DNA from: Leuctra nigra
Lineage: Eukaryota > Arthropoda > Insecta > Plecoptera > Leuctridae
DNA: 64,000 bases
Direction of reading: 5' to 3'
NCBI GenBank assembly: GCA_934045905.1
Contig: OW203767.1
Coordinates: forward strand, 11,349,073-11,413,072
The notes below the pieces were generated by a model. It saw only the letters and a program-made list of their open reading frames with translations. It searched no databases and had not been told where the DNA came from. A program made the position numbers and the translations under genes. Below are positions 47,001 through 58,529 of the stretch, one piece after another. Every line of letters starts with the position of its first letter. Within the stretch, counting starts at the first letter, position 1.

Positions 47001-48899
47001 GAATAACAACGAATAATGAACCGCAATCGCCAATACAATTGTACATCTGGCTCAAGCAATATAACTCAAACCGGAAGTGCATGTCGCTTTACGATATTAG
47101 GATTGGCATTAATTATGTAGAGCCTAAAGTGCAAGTATCAATAAATATGATATTACAACCTCAGCAACTGAAATCATATAGAATTTTTTTTTAGTAAAAC
47201 ATTCTTTTCGGCTGTTCTATAGTTAGGTTAATTGCGACGGATGAATGAATGATGATAAGGGATGAAAAATAATTGTAATTATGGAATGTGGAAGTTGCGG
47301 TCGTAGTCTCAGGAAATTATTGCCTCACGATGCTGCAATTTCTGTCGTTGTTTAATTTCTCTCGTGAAATTTTATTCCATAGTTAATTTGTAAAAATCAA
47401 CATAAATAACAATGATCAACACACTTATCATTAGTGAAATTTAAAATTTTCATTCATAAAAATCAAATTTAAAAGTAATTGGATATTTTGGCGGGAAAAA
47501 CGGCAGGCAACGAGAATCAGGATTGTGATGTCATTTCCAAGCCTCCAACAAGTGTTACCATGGTGATTCCTTTGTTGCTATGGCAATACAGCGGATTGTG
47601 ATGTCATTGTCAATTTTCCTGTTTTAAAATTGTAAGAAATATATCAATCTTTGTTAATTCATTCCTTGAAAACTATTCATCTCTCAACTAAAATAATACC
47701 AAATCTGTGTTCATCAACATCCTAACTTTCATAAAATAACTATTATTCTGAAATCTAATTTTAAGGAGATTTCCCTTTAGATTCAAATTATTTTTTTCTC
47801 GTTATCCTCTAAAATCCCATGAATGACAACTTGTGTGACTGGAAATGACCTCTTAGACTGTGAAAAACCGACGCGGCGTGCAGGCATGTGCTCTCATCAT
47901 GTGTGCAGTGAGAACTCGCGAACTTCGAGAAGCCGTGAAATGACGCACTTCCGGTCTGACGGCAACACAGACGCCGGCGTCGTCACGTCACTCTAGTCTC
48001 TTGGCGGACGGAAAATATTGATATAGGTTTCACTTTACACGAAATAAAAAGAGCAATTAAGAATGGAAATTAAGGACACACCCTTCACACACTTTGAAAT
48101 ATGACTAATAAAACAGCAGACAGTTAACGATGGGTAAGATACGACTTTTGCGTCGTTTCGTTCGTTTTCGTTTCACCAATTAATGGTGAAAAGAACACCC
48201 CGAGTTTCTAGGCAGTTGTTGGCACTTCCAAATATCAAATAACGATATTTCATTGTTTTCGTTTCCAAGTCGTTAAACCTATTAAACGAGTCCCCTGTTT
48301 TGATCCAAATTAATTGCAAAGAGTACGAATAGATTTTGTTTTTCTTGTCTGAATCATATTCAACATAAACTACTTGAACAATAACATTTTATGTCAAGCT
48401 CTTATATTTTACCACCTATAGTTAGTTCTATTGATGGGAGGACACTTTCACTAGAAAAACACCAGTAAGTACTAAGTTTGCGAGAACATGTGATATTTTC
48501 TCGATCGTATTTTAATACTCGCTCGTAAATCCAACAAGACACAAATTTACATCTCCAATTTAATTTTTTTTAATGTCTGTTTGTAGCCAATGCAAATTGC
48601 ATAACACAGAATACCAAAATCAAATTAAAGAAAATTACATAACATATTAAACAGTATGAAATAATTAAATAATTAAACCAACAATGGCTTGTCGGCAGGG
48701 CTACTAAATTCAATTACAAATGACAATAAAATAAAATAAAACACTCTCAGATCATCAACACTCGTGACTATTACACAATTCAAAATAATATAAAGACACA
48801 AATAATATAATAATTTTAATTAGGTACACAAAAGAGAAACCATGAAACACATGAAAAGGCACACATGATTCCACAGAATTGGACACCAGCTAACAACCA
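44001..48899. other. Intron 1 stretch with family A fragment and CG-rich patch
   Basis: 45050-45260 carries the family A words AAGTTAAAATTTTGCATGAC and AAGACCAACAT. 45560-45660 is a CG-rich patch with GACGTCGGCGTCGGCGTCGG, inside a possible small element. 47860-48010 is another CpG-richer patch with TGACGCACTTCCGG at 47941. No gene is recognised. Confidence 0.4.
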
Positions 48900-48905
48900 A
48901 ATTTT

Positions 48906-49283
48906 CTAAAACCAATTTATTATTATTGTTTTAACAATGTGATTTTTTAAATTTCTTAATTCAGGAGGTAATTTATTAAATAAAGCTGGGATCAAAGATG
49001 TTCTATTTCGCAACCCATAAGCATTGTAATGCAGACCCGGAGCAACATACCTATCTCTATTTCTAGTCTGATAAGAATGCTGCACCGGAATCTTGAACTC
49101 TTGTTCAAAATAATTCGTTAAAATAAAAACATAAAAATGAATTTGCCTCACAGACAGCAATTTACACTCCCTCGCACGCAAATCCCTATCCGGCCAAATG
49201 ATTTTGAAAATTCTTTTTTGTATTGAATCAATTTCAATCCTATTCTGAAAGAAATGATATCTATTTATCGAGTTAAAAACTCA
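48906..49283 (-). pseudogene. Non-LTR retrotransposon reverse transcriptase, C-terminal remnant
   Basis: On the minus strand an open frame reads from about 49283 to a stop at 48906. It contains SIQKRIFKIIW, then RQIHFYVFILTNYF, HSYQTRNRD and LIPALFNKLPPELRNLK. This order (an LQ-R--RII-like helix, a TRN motif, and FNKLPPELRNL near the end) is typical of the region after the reverse transcriptase domain in Jockey/CR1-type LINEs. The catalytic domain is missing, with a stop codon just upstream, so this is a dead 5'-truncated copy. Its clade cannot be fixed from this piece. Confidence 0.75.
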
Positions 49284-52199
49284 ATTACTACTACTAGCAA
49301 AATGAAATCAAAATCAACGAGTTTGTTAACATATCTGCGAATATTGTGTACTGTTGAAGTTTTTGCCAACTGTAAAACCCATGCAAATAACAATACAGTA
49401 CAGTTAGTGAACCAGGCGAAATAGACTGCACGTAATGTAATTGCCGAACTATTTGCTGGTGAGAAATCTATATGACTTGGCATCTCCATCGTATTCGAGA
49501 GGAAACATAAATCTGTTGCGTATAATTTCTTGTGAAATTCGTAATAAGTATTGTAATTGTTGTTGTTTTTACGAGTACTTTCAAACAATGTTCAGAACTG
49601 TCGTTATACCGCAGAGAAAGGGAATAGAGCTACATCAAGAGGCTCCATTTTCTAGGGGTATTTATTAACTCCACTTAGAATAACTTCAAAGTACTTTCGG
49701 CAAGTTAAATGATGTTAATGGAGCCCATTTATATATATTATATTCCCCATTCTTTCAATTGAGAGTATTTGAAGAGGAACAAAAATACAGTTTCTTCTAC
49801 CTCATAGTGAAACAAGCGCATAAATATTTCTTTTTGTAGATAGGTAGGTATAATAAATTAATTGTATGCGTAACCAACCGTGATAATAGGGCATATTGAA
49901 ATATTCAGATGCCGGTACAAACAAGAAAGTAAAACCTCCAAGATAGAAGTTTTAAGCTTCTTTATTGGACAAAGTTTTAAATTAATCTTTTAATTAAACC
50001 TATCGTTGTATGTAAGACGTACGTATGTAAATATAAAGTTTGGGGGCGTTGATTTTGCATATTTTCATTACATTAATACCCAGGTATACCTACTTTTGTT
50101 GTAGACTCCGTAATTTATATTTTCAGTACATCCCAATTATTTCAATATAAGACCTAAATAATCTAAGCTCCATTACTAACTACTGAGTAACCACCAAGCG
50201 TAGTTTAACGTAGAAGAGCGGAAGTACATTTCTCGATGTTGCGTTGAACACTTTTGGAATGTTGTAAGCAAGCTCGCAATTGTCATTTGAATGATGACAA
50301 TAAATAAATTTATATTGAATTATTATCTTACAAATATGATTGGTTGCATCCAAAAATACTGGTTTATGAGCTCACCTCAAGAATCATTTAAATCCGCCCT
50401 TCACCCTCTAAGGTACAGAACTTATTCTCACTGTGCGGTTTGGATGCTGTACAGTCCAATAGTGGACCTGTCACAGCTGACTTTGAATGATTTGGGAGCT
50501 GAAGCTGAATAATGTTGACTACTTGTCAAGTGCCAGTAAACTTCTGGTTTGCCTTCTCGCTATTTTCCGTCCGCAGCCACAAAACCGGCACTTCCACGCC
50601 AAACTCGGTCTATACCAGGTGTGCTCAATAAGCCCAGCTTGTAATTAAGTTAACTGGAGCGTTAATTTAACGCGGGGCGTCTGGTTATTACGTATAAATA
50701 GAGTCTGCGAATGCAATTTGCAAACTGCGAATATTACGATGCAACCTGATCAAGTGCAATTAACTCGAGCCAATCAAAGAGCGAACTGCATTTCCATTTC
50801 ACGATCCAGTGCTTTCCAACAGATACGGTTCACTGTTAAGTGCCAATCGAGTTTCCGAACAGAAAGTCTGTCTCCGCGTTCACTGTTAAGAATATTGTTC
50901 AATTTAACACTGTTCCATTTTAGATAGCTGACAATAATTAAACGACGTGAAATAGTAATTTATAATCGACAGAAAATATCCAGTTCGAGCTTTTATAGTA
51001 GTGTATCGAATTCTTTGTTATCAGTTGATTAAAAATCCAGGAAGTAACTAAAAGTGCACATTAAGGATAATAAAATCTTTGTACATGTATGTACCGGGGT
51101 AAAAAAGTTCTTGATTGTTAGGTTATTTATGGGTTATGGGTTATGGGGTATTATTACGTCGTATTTTTATAAAATTATATATTATTTACTTTTTGACATT
51201 ACTGAATTGGGTTAACTTTTTATTGGTCAATTCAAATGACGCAGCTGCAATATCGTGGAAGTTCATCTCTATGATGTTTTTTCTTAGTTTGATTTTAATT
51301 GAATACATCTCTCTCGAATTCGATTAACTCAAAGTTTGAACAATTGAGGCTATATTTTGATATTTTATTTAGTAAAAAATGTATTATCTGCAAAAACAAT
51401 CATCTCAATATAAGGATCAAGATATTGAAATTCCAAGATTCCACCCGGCTCCCATTATCAGGGCTTTTTTTATCAAATTGATGCTGGTATAGAATGGGCA
51501 ACTATGGGGGCGTGGGAGAGAGGAGATTCCCTTCTATACCCTGGGTTATTTTTTAATATCCTATTTATGTTCGTTCTTCTATTTTTTTAAAACACCGTTA
51601 GGTAAGTAAAATTTGCATGTTAACAGACCAACTCTGTAATTGGTAACTTTATTACAAAACTCCAAAAGCACACCATTTTGGGTTCTATTTTATTTAAAAT
51701 CCAAAAAATCGCCGTGTGTGTCATTTTGGCCAACACTTTTTTCTCTTTCATTAAATTTCCTTTCCAGCATTGTATCTAAAATTCCATATTATGGAAATCA
51801 CTCCAATTTCGCAGATGGTATAGGTAGCATGGTATTACATAGCAACACCTACGAATTGGTATCACGGTAGTCTTGGTAGCTATCAGAAATCGCGTGAAAC
51901 TTTCTCTAGAAGTTGATTGTTGTGTTGTGCCGCCTGCCCCTGGAGAGTTGGCAACCCGCTATACCTCAACCCCCGCTGTCATGTCTGATGACGTCATTCG
52001 ATTATTGTGTCTCTGATTGCGTCGGGGACAGCCGCGTGACGTCACACGCTCAACGTATCAGAGGTTGACATTTTCAAAAGAAGATTGGGTTCATAACCAT
52101 GGAGTAGGTGTGAGGCGACGGATCAACTCATTTTATATTGACAGACTTTTAGTTTCTCTCATTTCTAAAAACTTCACATGCAGTTTGGTTTTATAATCT
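49284..52199. other. Intron 1 stretch, no gene seen
   Basis: AT-rich. Possible further LINE remnant at 49284-49590 in a shifted frame, too eroded to call. A GC-richer patch lies at 50560-50700. Two perfect CRE palindromes TGACGTCA occur at 51989 and 52037 in a short GC-richer patch. Confidence 0.4.
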
Positions 52200-52690
52200 A
52201 CTAGCTGACCTGCCCGGCGTTGCTCGTGCCGGAGGGAGGAGTGGGGGGAGGGGGCAGGGTACAAATTCGGAAAATTGTTTCGTAAGTTTTATTACACATG
52301 ATAATGTCAAAAAGTGAAATTATCTCTTACATTCTGCCTTTAAGCTGAATTTCTTCAATTAGGGGTGGTTTGGGGGAGGGGGTGAGTAGCCTGAAATGTG
52401 GACAGGTTAACGAATTACATGTGTGCAAAATTTTATTGAGGTCGGTCAATGGTGTAGGAGTATATGGCCGAAAGTATCAATGTATTTTTTTCAATTGGGA
52501 TGGTTTTTTCAATAAGGAGTGGTTTTGCGATGGGGGTAAGTACCCTACGATGTGCGCAGGACTCCATAAAAACTCAATGCCAAGTTTGGTGGAGATCCGT
52601 CAAAGGGTGTAGAAATGTATGAAGAACATACATACATACATACACACACACAGACATACATACAGACATTCTACTGTATATAGATTTTAG
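52200..52690 (+). mobile_element. Dispersed element of the ACTAGCTGACC type
   Basis: Begins ACTAGCTGACCTGCCCGGCG and ends with a CATA/CACA microsatellite (52627-52668) followed by TATATAGATTTTAG. The body has two diverged halves, each with GGGGGGAGGGGGT or GATGGGGGTAAGTACCC followed by a GTGTGCA or GTGCGCA block. Elements with this start are widespread in insect genomes; I cannot assign the class from sequence alone. Confidence 0.6.
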
Positions 52691-52861
52691 TTTTACAGAT
52701 TGTTGTAAAACACTAGAAAATTTAACTGCTTGTGAAATATTTCATAATATTTTATATTTCATCATTGCCACTACATTGAAATAACTGTTAAAAAGAGTTA
52801 TAGTGCAGAGTTGAAATATTTGACGTTCAAATAAAATTATTTTAAGTATTTTAATTTTAGT

Positions 52862-53053
52862 AAGGTATTTAACGTCGCATAGTTATGCATCTAGGCTAAT
52901 GTGATAGGAGGTGGTCGTATTGAACCTTCCCATCATTTACCTCTCTACTGAGGATTCCCGCTAAAAAGACTCGGTAAGATTGTTGGAATAAAACGCAAAC
53001 GGGGCCTCCGAGGACAAGTCCAGAGCGTTACCTCTGAGCCAACTAGGTCCTTA
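52862..53053 (-). mobile_element. tRNA-derived SINE with central core, minus strand
   Basis: On the minus strand the head reads GGACCTAGTTGGCTCAGAGG, then GTCCTCGGAGGCCCCG, with an eroded B box. The core CTCAGTAGAGAGGTAAATGA then TGGGAAGGTTCAATACGACC matches the core of the SINE at 19575-19775. The tail is CATTAGCCTAGATGC. Confidence 0.7.
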
Positions 53054-54048
53054 ATATAAAAGAAAGTCGTTAGAAGTATTAGTATTTTCTAACTTTACCT
53101 ATTACTATTTTTTATGAGTTGGCAAGAAAATCTACTTATAAAATAACTGCTTGTTATTTTGAATTACCTACAAGCTTCCATCGAGTTTATTATTATTATT
53201 TACTTTATCATAATAAAGGCTAAGTTTTAAATACCTATAGTGTTACAACCTAAAATAAATTGGAAAATTGGAAAACTGGCAATACCAACACTACCCACTA
53301 CAATTTCCCTTTAAATAACCTTCTACTTTTCCACTTTACGCTTCGCTATAAACGACACTTTATTTTCCTTGAAAGTGAAACTGAAAATCCTAACAGACAG
53401 CAACTCAAAGTTATATAGGAAAGCGAAAATCACATTTCACGCTTAAATAATATTTATGCGTGTTACGCTTTCCCAGAACGACAGAATCCGATTTGAATTT
53501 CACTGAAAATCCTCGAGTTTGATCTCAGACTTGAAATTCCGTGTCGTCGCTGTAAAATGTACGTTTCAACTCCAAACAGTTTGCTTGCAGATAGAAATGA
53601 AATATTCTCATTTCACTTTCGTCCGTTTGAGTATGCTAACTTGTTAATTTTACATTTGTAACTTAACAAGTAACAAGTTAGTACTGTTTTGCACTCATTA
53701 ATTTTTAGTTATTTCAAGTTTAATTGTTAAGTACAAAGCGAGCGTATCCTTTGACTCTTTTGGCGCGGATAACTATTCGTTTTTGTATTATTACTCTCTG
53801 CTTTTGATACAAAACAGCTGTTATGCCGTTTCACCGATCAAGTTGAAATTTTGCAATGTCAAGACCAACATTGAAATAGCTTTCAAAATTGATGTGTCGA
53901 AAGTAAATGCACCTTAGCTTGATTATTTACAAATGATTGGGGGTTGTTTCACTCCAGAGTTTATAGATGGACGTTACTAAGTACCTATCACCGTCGTGGT
54001 ACCTAGCAATGAAAAGCAGAGCAGAAGAAGTTATTTCATATTCATTGC

Positions 54049-54083
<35 letters not shown>

Positions 54084-55589
54084 GAACTTGTAATGATTTC
54101 AGTTGGCTGTTGAATGTTTGGAAAGTTTCGAAGTGTTTCCCATCGGCTCTCGTTTATCAACTCGTTACACAGAGCTTTTTCCTTTTTAAAGTTTACAATG
54201 AAAATCACGACCTATACGATTCTAAACGCGAAACATTTTCTCCGTGAGGGAAAACTCAACAATGTTTGCTCTCAGCTCCATCGTACTTCCTGATAAACAT
54301 ACACTATTAAATTGTTTGTAGAGCAACACTATTGGTAGTTGAAGTCTCAACTCTGCAAATATTGCGTCACTAGAGGACCGAGAAAGCAAGCCAGACTCTT
54401 TGATCGCTGATGCAGTCACATCGAATTGCATATTACTTGTTGAGTGTGCCATAACATTGGTAGTTCGAGTGCAGAAAATAGAAAAATCGAACTTGGAATA
54501 TTGTGATTGAACTGCGAATAGTGATAGACTGGATGTGAATATACAGATAGTCAAAGTTGGTTGGACAAACAAATGCAATATAAATAATACATATTTATAT
54601 TGAAAACAAAAATTCAAAAACGATGTTTTTAAACGAAATAAACAAGTATGTATTCTGGGGCATGATAATATTCTTGATTTAAAAAAGCACTGCGAGAGAA
54701 TCGGGTTTTTATATTTGTATATTTTTTTTAGAAGTTTATTTCATATTTTGGAACGTGAAAACAACTTTTGCATTGATATTTTTTCTTGCCGGAAAATCAC
54801 GGTGAACCAGAATCAAGATGTGTGGCCCCTAGTTCTTGATATGTATATTAGAGGAAATATTGGAAGCTATAAGAAAAACATATATCAAGTTTACTGTACT
54901 ATAAAATACATCCTACACACTATAAAATATTCGCCTCTTGGGCTATGTTGCGAAGCTTGAATATTATTTATGTGACAAATTTTAAGTGATACACTGCGGC
55001 AGAAAAAAAATATTGAAAAGAGATGCCTTTAAGAGTTCGTTACACCCACGTGACCTAGGCTGCGGTTGAAGGGTGGGGGAGGAGGGAGAGGTTGAGGGGA
55101 GGGGGAGGATTTAAGACTCCTAGACTCACGCAACTTTTTATCCCAACTCGACGATTTTTACACTTTCTCTGCCGTGAGTTGCGATCTTTGAAGTTAAGAG
55201 TCTGGAATACGTCGAGGTAAACTCTTAGGCTAGTAATTACTAAATATCGACGTCACTTTTCAACTATTCAAATTATTTATTAATTAGCAAATAGTTTACC
55301 GAACTACTTCTTGTGTCGACTTAGGGTAGATTAACACCGCACGTTCTAAAATACAACAAATAAAACATAACATGAACGACCAAACTAGAGTTGAAGAAGA
55401 AAAAAGTTCTATACCTCAGAGGTAGATCGGCGGAAGTCCATTTCATTGATCTTGAGGTGAACTCAAACACCAGGAATTCTGCTTTCATCCAATCATATTT
55501 CTAATGATGATATGAGTCATTGTGTAAGAAAATACTTCAATATAACTGTATTTAAAATGTACACTAATCTAGGATAAGACATTGAAGCG
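53054..55589. other. Intron 1 stretch with family A pieces
   Basis: 53830-53900 has AAGTTGAAATTTTGC and AAGACCAACATTGAA (family A). 54051-54082 is (ATTG)8. 54146-54183 is the 38-bp palindromic motif with CTCGTTACACAGAGC. G-rich simple sequence lies at 55070-55110. Frames at 53927-54208 and 54222-54617 (both minus) have no recognised content. Confidence 0.45.
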
Positions 55590-55959
55590 ATATAAAATGG
55601 TCCGATACTTCGCCGGCTCGTTCGGTCGGACTGACAAGACTACATCAAAACAAAACAAACCTAGATAATTACCCTACTGAGCAATCGGTGAACTTGTCAT
55701 ACAACCTTTCATGTGTAATGAAAACATTATCAGCCAACCGAGCTATTTCTTCGATGACTCATGACGCAGTATTGTGCGGCGCGTTGGGCGAGATTTGCTG
55801 ATACGCGGGATGAAAGGTTGTATGACAAGTTCACCGGTTGCTCAGCAGCGGTCATTTTAATCTAGTAGTTAGTTTTGTTTTGTTTTCGTGTTGTCTTCTC
55901 AGTCTCGCCTGAGGAAACCGAGCGAACGCGTCGGCGAAGTTTCGCGGTCCATTTTATAT
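55590..55959. mobile_element. Foldback MITE, ~370 bp with ~125-bp arms
   Basis: Left end ATATAAAATGGTCCG and right end CGGTCCATTTTATAT are inverted copies. The match continues through CTTCGCCG...CTCGTTCGG and the inner blocks GAGCAATCGGTGAACTTGTC / GACAAGTTCACCGGTTGCTC up to AACCTTTCAT. The loop is about 90 bases. A related word (GAGCAATCGGTGCACTTG) recurs at 57359. No transposase is present. Confidence 0.8.
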
Positions 55960-56738
55960 GGCTTTTAATTATAATACCCGTGTTTTGTCAGATAAGTGTA
56001 CATTTTAACGTGTTCCAGGTATATCTTCTCTTTTTATTAACTGTATAACTGTATTTGTTGATATTAGTCAAATAGTAATTGATAGAGCTTGATTACAACA
56101 TTCCAAAAGTGTGTAATTTCAAATCGAGAAAGTACTTTCACCCTTTAACCTCCAGGTACTGAGTTAGTGATAATATTTCTTGGCTAATGAAATTGTTAAT
56201 TAAAAGTATTTTCCACAATGTAAATAATTGGATTTGTTGAAAAGTAAGTTCTGAAGGATGTCGTCGAGAGTAACTAAGTCACCGAGGAGCCAGCATCTTG
56301 GCGGGGAAACACGGGCCATTTGCCGCGACACAATCTGCCCGCGTCCGCACAAGTGTGACGCGGGATTTATAAAGGATGCCGGGAGATTAAGAGTTAGATT
56401 CCTCGGAACTTCAAGCTTTCTCGTGCCGGCGCTAAACTTTAAGCTTATCTGCGGATACATGTCGTGGCGTGTCTGTAAGATGTCTCCGAGATACAATTTT
56501 AACATTTCTGTCGCTATAAACTCGGTACTCTTGTCCTATGTACACTTGTCCAAACAAAAATTGAACATTCAATAAATCTGATAGGCTGATAAATGTAAGA
56601 TCGCATGTAAGCGATCTCATTGTCTCACTCTAGTAGGTGACCTCACATTTCAATGATAATAACAAGCTTTTATTGGTTATGGGACATGACCAGCAGTCAT
56701 TCAAATTTGGTCAACGATCAATTTTTGTTTTGCCGAGT
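55960..56738. other. Intron 1 stretch with GC-richer patch 56258-56480
   Basis: The patch stands out from AT-rich surroundings and is open on both strands for about 100 codons, but neither translation is recognisable. It could be a conserved regulatory element or an unrecognised exon. No splice-site pair was identified around it. Confidence 0.35.
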
Positions 56739-56898
56739 GTATACCCAACGCATTAAGTTGTGATAAAACTTACCCCCTATCGCGACTGCCAGTCGTACAC
56801 AGAAGTAGTATACGTTGCCTAAAATACAGATATTTGCAAGACTGGTTTTATATGGTTTTATCATTGGCTTTTATCACGACTTAATGCGTTGGCTGTAC
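56739..56898 (-). mobile_element. 160-bp MITE, copy 1 (inverted to copy 2)
   Basis: Ends GTATACCCAACGCATTAAG and CTTAATGCGTTGGCTGTAC are inverted repeats. The interior has GTGATAAAACTTACCCCCTA, CGTACACAGAAGTAGTATAC and ACCAGTCTTG-type words. The full element is repeated in reverse orientation at 57811-57979. Confidence 0.85.
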
Positions 56899-57810
56899 AT
56901 ACATCGCGATTGCGGCAAAATTAATTCCTGGTTTAAATTAAGAATGTTCTAAAATTATCAACGCAAAACGCTCGCGCCAGTATTAATAAACAGTATTAAT
57001 AAACGATTTACAACAAGGAAGAGAACAGAATCGACGCAAAAACGTCAATTTCTTAGAGGTAAACATTTTTCTTAACTTTTGTCAAAGTATAAACGCATTA
57101 TCCCAAGAAATGAAACCTTTTAGTGTGGATTCTATTTCCATTATTTTGTAAAAGGAAGAGATTATTGACACCTAAACCTTGAACTATTGACAATTATGAG
57201 TATTCAAACTATTATCCCAGTTTTAGATTATTTCATAAAGGGGAATCAATGGGGAATAGTGGCATGAAGATTCGTTGAGTCGTAGTGGCTGTATGTCTAC
57301 AGCAAAGATACTCAAGTATCACGAGCTGCTGTGAACACCGCGCGACTGCAATCTAGTGAGCAATCGGTGCACTTGCGGTTGACTTCTGCTGCACATAATC
57401 AACTTGGCTCTGCACGCCGCGTTATTTACCTCGGTGCAATGCACACACCTCCAGCTTCCTGCTTCCTCGCCACAGTAACATTAGAAACATTTGATCACCA
57501 GCCAAGAGGTCGCGCTCGCGTTGCGTCATTCTTACAACTGTCACGAGTGAAACTTTGTTTCAAGATGTTCTGACTTGTATTGAACAGACAAAACATGTCA
57601 TTGTTGAGATATCAAACAACAATATATTTCATAAAAATGTGTATTTAATATCCACTAAATATTTCATTACTAACTACTTTTAACTTCGTCTTATAATCTA
57701 TAGGTTAGCTGGCTGATCTATATTGGTTTGTAAATTTGAACGGACTTCGACTGTTAAAAGTTAATCCAGTTCTGGAAATTCGATCAAGTCGTAATCCCCG
57801 TTAAATATAT
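56899..57810. other. Spacer between inverted MITE copies
   Basis: No gene recognised. A slightly GC-richer patch at 57330-57560 has a frame of 80 codons without similarity. In an intron 1 transcript this 0.9-kb spacer would form the loop between the two MITE copies. Confidence 0.4.
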
Positions 57811-57979
57811 GTACAGCCAACGCATTAAGTCGTGATAAAAGCCAATGATAAAACCAGTCTTGCAAATCACCCCTCTGTATACAAATATCTGTATTTTAGG
57901 CAACTTATACTACATCTGTGTACGACTGGTAGTCGCGATAGGGGGTAAGTTTTATCACAACTAAATGCGTTGGCTATAC
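57811..57979 (+). mobile_element. 169-bp MITE, copy 2
   Basis: Ends GTACAGCCAACGCATTAAG and AATGCGTTGGCTATAC. It is nearly the reverse complement of 56739-56898 apart from small indels (for example CACCCCTCTG in this copy). Two inverted copies less than 1 kb apart can pair over about 160 bp. Confidence 0.85.
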
Positions 57980-58184
57980 ACTGCCTGCCATAGGAAGTTC
58001 TTTACCGATAATTTTCCTCACTGAAGTTAACCGAGATTAATCTTACCTAGATAGATTAATTTCCATGACGTAAACATGGTATTACCCTCCCAATATGGAA
58101 ACCCTTGTTTGGGAGAAAGAATAAAGATATTTGTTTTTGTTTTTTTAAAGAAAAAGTAAATGGACCCTTTTCTATAACTTTAAA

Positions 58185-58287
58185 ATTCGCGATTCTGCTG
58201 AATCCGATTCTATGCAATGTTAATGCTTATAGCCGTGAATCGGATTCCCGGAGAATCGGGAAGCTTAAATCATAGAATAGGCCCCCA
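58185..58287 (+). repeat. ~95-bp palindromic repeat, copy 2
   Basis: Shares GATTCTATGCAATGTTAAT, a GAATCGGATTCCCGGAGAAT centre and TAGAATAGGCC with 24357-24455. CGATTCTGC and GAATCGGG words on the two sides are roughly complementary. Confidence 0.55.
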
Positions 58288-58529
58288 TATTACTTAAAAT
58301 ACGAGAAAGATCTTGAAGAAAGCAAGAAGCTGGTAATAAAGTGTACTTCCACGCCAACTTATCGCAGTATGTAAATTGTTCTTTGCCTGGGTATTCTCAG
58401 TGTGGCTCATCAATATTTCTATTATCACCCCTCTTGCAGACTCATCCTATTATGAACTTCCGTTATGCGTTCCGCTCTAAACTTCCGTCAACAAACACCG
58501 CTATTACGCCATTACTCACCAGCCTACTA

